Source of the DNA: Hordeum vulgare subsp. vulgare
Lineage: Eukaryota; Streptophyta; Magnoliopsida; Poales; Poaceae
Direction: 5' to 3'
DNA length: 64,000 bases
Assembly (NCBI RefSeq): GCF_904849725.1
Contig: NC_058518.1
Coordinates: 411,811,081 to 411,875,080 of the forward strand
Shown: in pieces, positions 58,870 to 64,000 of the stretch
Layout of the letters: each line of letters begins with the position of its first letter
Position numbering within the stretch: the first letter of the stretch is position 1
Position numbers and translations under genes: made by a program
The notes under the pieces: model-generated
What the model saw: only the letters and a program-made list of their open reading frames with translations
Databases searched by the model: none
What the model was told of the DNA's origin: nothing

Positions 58870-59277
58870 CAACTCGCTCCGAGTACGACCTTACAGTCCC
58901 ACTCGAAGACTTAGCCGCGATCACGTATCGCCTAAGTACACAATTGCCTTCGAGTGTATCCTATAGATCCACTCGGAGACCCAGCAGACCCTCAGTGAGG
59001 CTCATGCAGATGTCAACACAACTGACAATTACATGCTCCGCATGTTTTCCATTGGCTTCACCAAGAAACGCCAAACAAAAACCACGAGCCAAAATCGTGT
59101 CAACAACTCTTTGGCAAAGGAAGAGCAAAAGATTCGATTCAAATTCAATGTTCGTCTAAAGATAGTTGGTTCGGTGTAGATCAAGCTTATCCACACCGAA
59201 CCACGAATGTGACGACCAACAGTAGTGGCCAAAGTTTCATACAGCTAACACTCGGCATACCGAGGTAAAAAGTTTTC

Positions 59278-62200
59278 TCAAGAGTCATCAGGACTGGCAC
59301 TGGGACTGGCAGGCTGCACGAAAGTGTCGAGGTCGATCCCGTCTACGATGCGAGTGGCGCTCTCAAGGAAGGTCTCCATGAAATCTTTGAGTCGAAGCTT
59401 CTTCGTGTTTGCGACCTGCAACACCTTTAGCTTCTCTTCGCGAGCCTCCTTGCAGTGCACTCGGAACAGCGATAGCGCCACGTCCGCACCACAGCGAGCC
59501 GCAGACTTCTTCCACGCCTGCACTCGGTTCGGGACCTCCTCCAGCCGAGTCATCAAACCTTCCATCTCTTGCCGAGACTCGTCTTCGGGCCATAGCTCCT
59601 TGTCGATTCGGCCGACGATCTCTCTCAGTCGACCGATGAAAGGTCCCACTTTACCCAGGCGAATGTGCGCTCGGAGCATATCTCGATTGGCGTCGTCGCC
59701 GAGTGGAACGTTCGGAATAACCGACCGCTCCACGTCAGCTGCTTCAGCCTCAGCGTCCATACAAAAATCTGCAAAGACAAGACGAGCAGCAAGTAAGCGC
59801 AGAATGAACTACACAGTCAACGAACACTCGGAAAAACAAAACTTACCACCGAGAAGCGCAATCATCTGCCTTGCCCAGTCACTGACGTACTTCTCCTGTG
59901 CTATGCACCGCCTGTTCAGCACCTGCATCTGTCCCATCAGTTCAGTTCTTTGTTTCCCCATTTTCTCCACTTCGGCCACCAATGCCTTGTTTGCTTCACG
60001 GGACTCCTCCAAGGACTACTCTCGTTCAGCCAGAACACCCTTCATACCAGCCAAGGCAAGCATTGCTGCATCTAGTTCCGCAGCAAACTGAATCTTTTCA
60101 GCTCTCAGAGTTTCATACGCTGATCCCATCTCGCAAGTCTTCTGCAAGTCAGCGCGAAGAGACGATCAGACAAATTCAACAAGGACAACAATACAAACTC
60201 AAAGTTCTTCAGACCCCTGCCGATGCAAGCAGTCGACAGCGGTCTCGGGGACTACACCCAGTGGGTTCACTAAGAGTGACCCCACTGGCATGACGCTCAA
60301 ACAGGTCAGCCCTATTGAGATACATAACAAAAAACAAGCCTATGAGGCTACTACCACCCGATCTGAGTAAAATTACTCTCGGGGACTAATCCAGTAGGTG
60401 CACTCGGAATGCCCCCACCGGTAACATTCGAACAGATTAGTTTTGATCTGATCAAGTTAAAAGAAAATTTATATAAAGACAACTGTCGGTGCAAGCACTC
60501 GACAGAAGTCTCGGGGACTACACCCACTGGGTTCACTAAGAGTGAACCCACCGCAAACTAATCATTCTGTATCCGAGTATCTGGCTTAAACACCCAGTGG
60601 GTTACAAGGGGAAAGCAAATACATACTAGCCCACTTACTCGGATATCGTCCCGGAGTTCCAAGCTTCGCTTGTACACAGACGCGATGGAGTCGTACGCTC
60701 TCTTGGCATCACCCGCCATCAACTCCGCCTGCACCATGGCCTCCTTGGCAGCTCCCACCTGATCTTCCGGGAGGCACCGGGCGTCGTACTGGACAGTCGA
60801 CGGACCTGGCGCCACAAGAGATTCCTTGGGCATCCCAAGTCCTGCTCCAGTCGGTTCAGCAGCGAGAAGCGCCGTTTCAGTCGACGGCATCGTCTCGGTT
60901 GGCGGCGCGTCCATGGCGGGGGTAGTAACAGACGGAACAACCTCAAGGACAGGTGCCGCAGCTTGCTCGGACCTCTTCTGGTCGTCGTCCTCCACATGGA
61001 TCACCTCTGAAGGAAGCCCGACCAAACGACGTGAGACCACAGAAAAAGGGCAAGACTAAAGACGGAATTCGCGAAACAATGATGTAAGCTCTCGGAGTCG
61101 CCACGATGTACCTTGCTGAGACGTGACAACATTATCTGTATCCATTGGATCGTCTTCCTGGCGCGGCACAGAAGTGGCAGAGGTGGCAGCTCTGTCAAGT
61201 AAAATTCATTCGACCGATAAGCATGAGTTCAATCAAATACTAGAAGAAGATGGAAGAACAATGCACTTACGCTGAGGCGACGGGAACGGCGATCCTCATC
61301 TACGGCAAAGCCTTCCGAGGCTTGGATCCACTCGGTTTGGCCACCTTAGGGGGCTGGCCCGTGGGCTCAGCAGCAGAGTCCCTGGTCCTCTTTGTGCTCC
61401 GAGCACTCGGAACCACGGGAGCAGCTGGCGAGGCACTCGGAACCACAGGAGCGGCTGACGGGGCACTCGAGGCCGCTGGAGGAGCCGACGGAGCCACGGG
61501 TTCGTGGCGGCGTTTGGTTCGAGGCTCTGGAGGTGGGTGTGGCGAGTTCTGCTCCTCATCTTCCCCCTCTTCTTCTTTGGACTCCTCCTCCGTCTCCCCA
61601 CTGTCGGAGACGTACTCGACGCTCTCCACGCTGCCCTCCTGGCTGCCTTCCTCCTCCTCGGTCGGATTCTCATTTGACACAGGAGAGAACCAGTTGGTCC
61701 ACGCCTGCACGAGATACAGTCGACAACATCAGACGTGAGACAGTGATACAAGAAAAAGCGATAAATCTAAGACAATTGGGTGCACTCGACAAGTTATACT
61801 CACCTCATTCGGAGGAGGGTTGTCTGCGCGGAAGGGCTTCACTCGCCGGGCTCCTCTGGGATTATCGCAGGCGCCTGTGATGTTGAGGACCCACGACGCC
61901 ACCAGCTCCCCGGTCACGCACTCGGGGTTAGTCCGAGTGGAGTCCTCAGGCCCCGTGTAGTGCCACATGGCATGGTGTCGAGCTTGCAGAGGCTGGATAC
62001 GCCGACCCAGAAAAACCTCCAGCAAATCTATGCCAGTGACTCCCTTTCGGACGACCTCTACAAGCGCATCGACCAGAGGCTGGATCTGGATGTTCTCCAT
62101 CTTCGTGAGCGCGAGCTGCCTAGGCGGAGCCGGTCGGTCTAAGCTAAAAGGTGGTAGTCCAGTGGTGGCATTCGGGCTAGCAATGTACTGGCAGTAAAAC

Positions 62201-62787
62201 CAAGTCGACTGCCAGTTCCTAACGGATTCAGACAACTGAAGAGGAGGATAGCTACTTTTACTTTTCTTTTGGAAGCCTAAGCCTCCGCAGAGCTGGAGGA
62301 GGTGAGTTTTGTCATCCGACTGGCTCAACCTTTTTATGGTTTGAGATCTAGCAGAGAAGATGTGCTTAAAAAGCCCGCAATGGGGAGGACAGCCGATAAA
62401 GCACTCGCACAGCACGACGAAGGCAGAGAGATGAGCTATTGCGTTGGGAGGAAAATGGTGGAGCTGCACCCCGAAGTGGTTCAATATACCTCTGAAGAAG
62501 GGATGAGGAGGCAGAGAGAAGCCTCGGTGCACGTGACTGAGCAGCAAGACGCGCTCCCCCTCCTGGGACGCCGGCTCGGTCTCGCCCTCCGCCGGCAACC
62601 TCCACGTCTTGTGCTCGATCATGCCATGCTCCACCAGCTCCAGCATGTCCTCCTCCGTCACCGTGGAGGGGAGGAAATCCCCCTCGATCCAACCCGCCGG
62701 CAGTGCTCGCTGCCGCCGCTGAGCAGGAGCTGCCGCCTTCCCCTTCTTCTTCCGCGCCTCGAGCTTGCTCGTCTGCCCCTTTGTCAT
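59278..62787 (-). pseudogene. Antisense six-exon accessory gene of the Tat-lineage element (PF04195-like N terminus)
   Basis: On the minus strand exons can be placed at 62787-61804, 61704-61271, 61191-61112, 61006-60639, 60141-59847 and 59768-59278. Every intron has GT-AG ends (for example donors GTGAGT, GTAAGT, GTAAGT, GTAAGT), the phases join correctly and the total is 884 codons including the TGA stop. Exon 1 has the conserved domain of the 'putative gypsy type transposon' family (HPFFRGILNHFGVQLHHFPP near 62510). Exon 2 is acidic and Pro/Ala-rich. Exons 4-6 are helical and charged. Two TAG codons (61300-61302, 60016-60018) break the frame. TATTTAAA at 62922-62915 is a possible TATA box. 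The function of the family is unknown. Confidence 0.8.
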
Positions 62788-62914
62788 GGTGGAGGCTGCA
62801 GACCCGCGGGGGAGAAGGAGAAGGAAAGAGCTTGAGATGCGCAGGAGGTGGCGAGAGAAGCGGGGCAAGTGCGAGCTATCACGCGAGTGCAACGAAAAAC
62901 CCTCGCTGTAGAGG

Positions 62915-62922
62915 TTTAAATA
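62915..62922 (-). promoter_or_regulatory. Candidate TATA box of the antisense accessory gene
   Basis: TATTTAAA on the minus strand, 128 bases before the ATG at 62787. It is separate from the LTR TATA box, suggesting an independent antisense promoter in the 3' part of the element. Confidence 0.45.
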
Positions 62923-63305
62923 AGGTTCCGACTGGGTCACTAGCAGGTGGCCCCGAAATCTTATCCCCTGACCGGTCGCTGCGATATTAGTGGAGAAAAT
63001 GAAGGTGCGGAAATCGAGGCGGCAGATACTACTCGATTACGATGTCATCAGCCCCGCCGAGCGTGCGACAACCGAAATTTGAGGATCCCGGAAAATCCGC
63101 CGCTGTCAGTTGACTGGTCACGTCAAAAGATACCACGGAAGCACTCGGTCCCTGACGGTTCGTTTCACAAATACATCCACTCGGATCACTGGTCAAGAAG
63201 ATAAAATGTATCGAGGCAAACAACGCCAAAGTCGCATCCGTACCAGTCGGATCCGTACTCCAAGGATCGCTTCGTCGTTCCAACCCCAATCCATTCGGGG
63301 ACTAA
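62923..63305 (+). other. Tat-lineage element, spacer between antisense gene and 3' LTR
   Basis: Holds the upstream region of the antisense gene and, at its right end, a G-rich run (CATTCGGGGACTAA) directly before the 3' LTR that serves as the polypurine tract. No other gene is visible. Confidence 0.55.
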
Positions 63306-63861
63306 TGATGGGGTTATAGTCCTAGGGTAGGGTCATAGGCCTGCCTGTGGGGCCTACCCAAGGCTACCCTTCATAAAGGACAAGGCCCTTAGTCAGTTCC
63401 GACTGAATTAAGGACTTCCCATCATCCAGTCGGTGACGATTCCTCCATCGTCCAGTCGGAGATGAGCATTCGGAGCGTATCAAGCTTACCGACTGGATTC
63501 CACTCTCTACATCGTAACCCCCGTGGAGAGCAACGGTCGTACGTTTCCATATACCTTTATTAGCATTTAAGACATACGTTACCTGTAGCGTATGCAGTTA
63601 TTCACCACTACTCCACCCCTGCGCACCGAACCGTTGTGAAGGGTAGCGCACTCTATATAAGCCGCCCTTCCCCACTGGTGCAGGGGTTAGCAATTCACTG
63701 TAATCCATATTCCACTAGACAACAAGCTCCCAAGAGCACTGAGACGTAGGGCTTTTACCTCCACCGTAGAGGGGCCTGAACTCATACAACCTCGCCGTAG
63801 CTAAGGCTCTGCCCATCCTTTCGTACCCTACACATCTACTGTCAGACTTATACCCACGTCA
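63306..63861 (+). repeat. 3' LTR of the Tat-lineage element
   Basis: Matches 51095-51652 with two single-base deletions near 63344-63364 and about a dozen substitutions. TATATAA at 63654-63660 is the counterpart of the 5' TATA box. It is followed by the GGCGC duplication. Confidence 0.9.
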
Positions 63862-64000
63862 GGCGCTATTTAGACAGAAAAGAAAAACATGTGCTTCTTC
63901 TATTTAAAAGAAAGGCGAGAAAGGAAAAAATAATACAAGGCAAAAAATACTGGAATAAATTCAAAAGAAAATACCCCCTGGTCATATAAAAATATGACCT
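63862..64000 (-). repeat. 5' LTR of the chromovirus, continuation after the nested insertion
   Basis: GGCGCTATTTAGACA resumes the LTR sequence seen at 40216 onward in the other copy, with a few substitutions. It runs off the window. Confidence 0.9.

Larger units (their letters stand above)
51095..63861 (+). mobile_element. Tat-lineage Gypsy retrotransposon with antisense accessory gene, complete
   Basis: LTRs of 558 and 556 bp begin TGATGGGG and end CA, and GGCGC flanks both sides (51090-51094, 63862-63866). The interior holds gag, protease, RT, RNase H, a second RNase H, integrase, a 70-bp tandem array and a multi-exon gene on the opposite strand. The second RNase H followed by integrase, and the extra antisense gene, are the marks of the Tat lineage (RIRE2/Retand type). 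The coding frame has two frameshifts and two stops, so this copy is not autonomous. Confidence 0.9.
35331..64000 (-). mobile_element. Gypsy chromovirus with 5.5-kb LTRs, right end outside the window
   Basis: The element runs on the minus strand. The left (3') LTR is 35331-40875, the coding region is 45354-40915, the primer site is at 46207-46219, and the 5' LTR starts at 46223. That LTR is split by the Tat-lineage element at 51095-63861 and resumes at 63862. Gag, CCHC, protease, RT, RNase H, integrase and a terminal chromodomain are all recognisable in one frame, which places it among chromoviruses (Tekay/Del-like from the domain set and long LTRs). Confidence 0.9.

Noticed and set aside
59324..60091. 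255-codon plus-strand frame over the end of the antisense gene
   Set aside because: It is a shadow of exons 5 and 6 on the minus strand, which have better structure and phase.

Overview
The window is intergenic DNA from a large grass genome, most probably a Triticeae species (wheat, Aegilops or barley type). The evidence is the nested mass of Gypsy, Copia and CACTA elements, the style of the LTRs and MITEs, and the absence of any intact host gene. I found no rRNA, no functional tRNA, no CRISPR array and no bacterial feature.

Layout. 1-14475 is older DNA: a Gypsy LTR fragment (1-1312), a broken gene-like reading frame (1722-2299), a Helitron-like segment (3050-4428), fold-back MITEs, a PIF/Harbinger element with a perfect TIR (5819-6529), a complete miniature LTR retrotransposon (7066-8919, TSD GGAGC), a TA/GA microsatellite (10485-10592) and a poly(A)-tailed retroposed insertion (12197-13682) with a 13-bp target duplication. 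14476-24034 is the end of a Ty1-copia element. Its 3' LTR is split by a full-length endogenous pararetrovirus (14552-23818), which is the most notable content of the window. 24035 to beyond 64000 is a CACTA transposon carrying three further insertions.

The pararetrovirus is a tungrovirus-like member of Caulimoviridae. It has four genes in the tungrovirus order: ORF1 with no ATG, small ORF2, a polyprotein with movement, coat, protease and RT-RNase H regions, and a separate ORF4. Direct repeats of 1.14 kb bound it; each repeat carries a TATA box, a poly(A) signal and a leader hairpin. The repeats lie 8.13 kb apart, which is one viral genome length. The only break I see in its genes is a frame change at a run of seven A's.

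The three Gypsy insertions are: an Athila-lineage element with gag-protease but no RT or integrase (24949-33157, minus strand, TSD GCGGG); a chromovirus with 5.5-kb LTRs (from 35331 past the window end, minus strand); and, inside the second LTR of that chromovirus, a Tat-lineage element (51095-63861, plus strand, TSD GGCGC). The Tat element has a double RNase H, a 70-bp tandem array and an antisense six-exon accessory gene whose exon phases all agree.

Relative order from nesting: Copia first. CACTA inserted in the copia pol, and the pararetrovirus in the copia LTR. Athila and the chromovirus then entered CACTA. The Tat element entered the chromovirus LTR last. Seven of the eight premature stops found in the chromovirus and Tat frames are TAG where the family is expected to have glutamine. 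This fits C-to-T decay of methylated CAG (CHG) sites. Family names come from recognised motifs and memory of grass repeats; no database search was possible.
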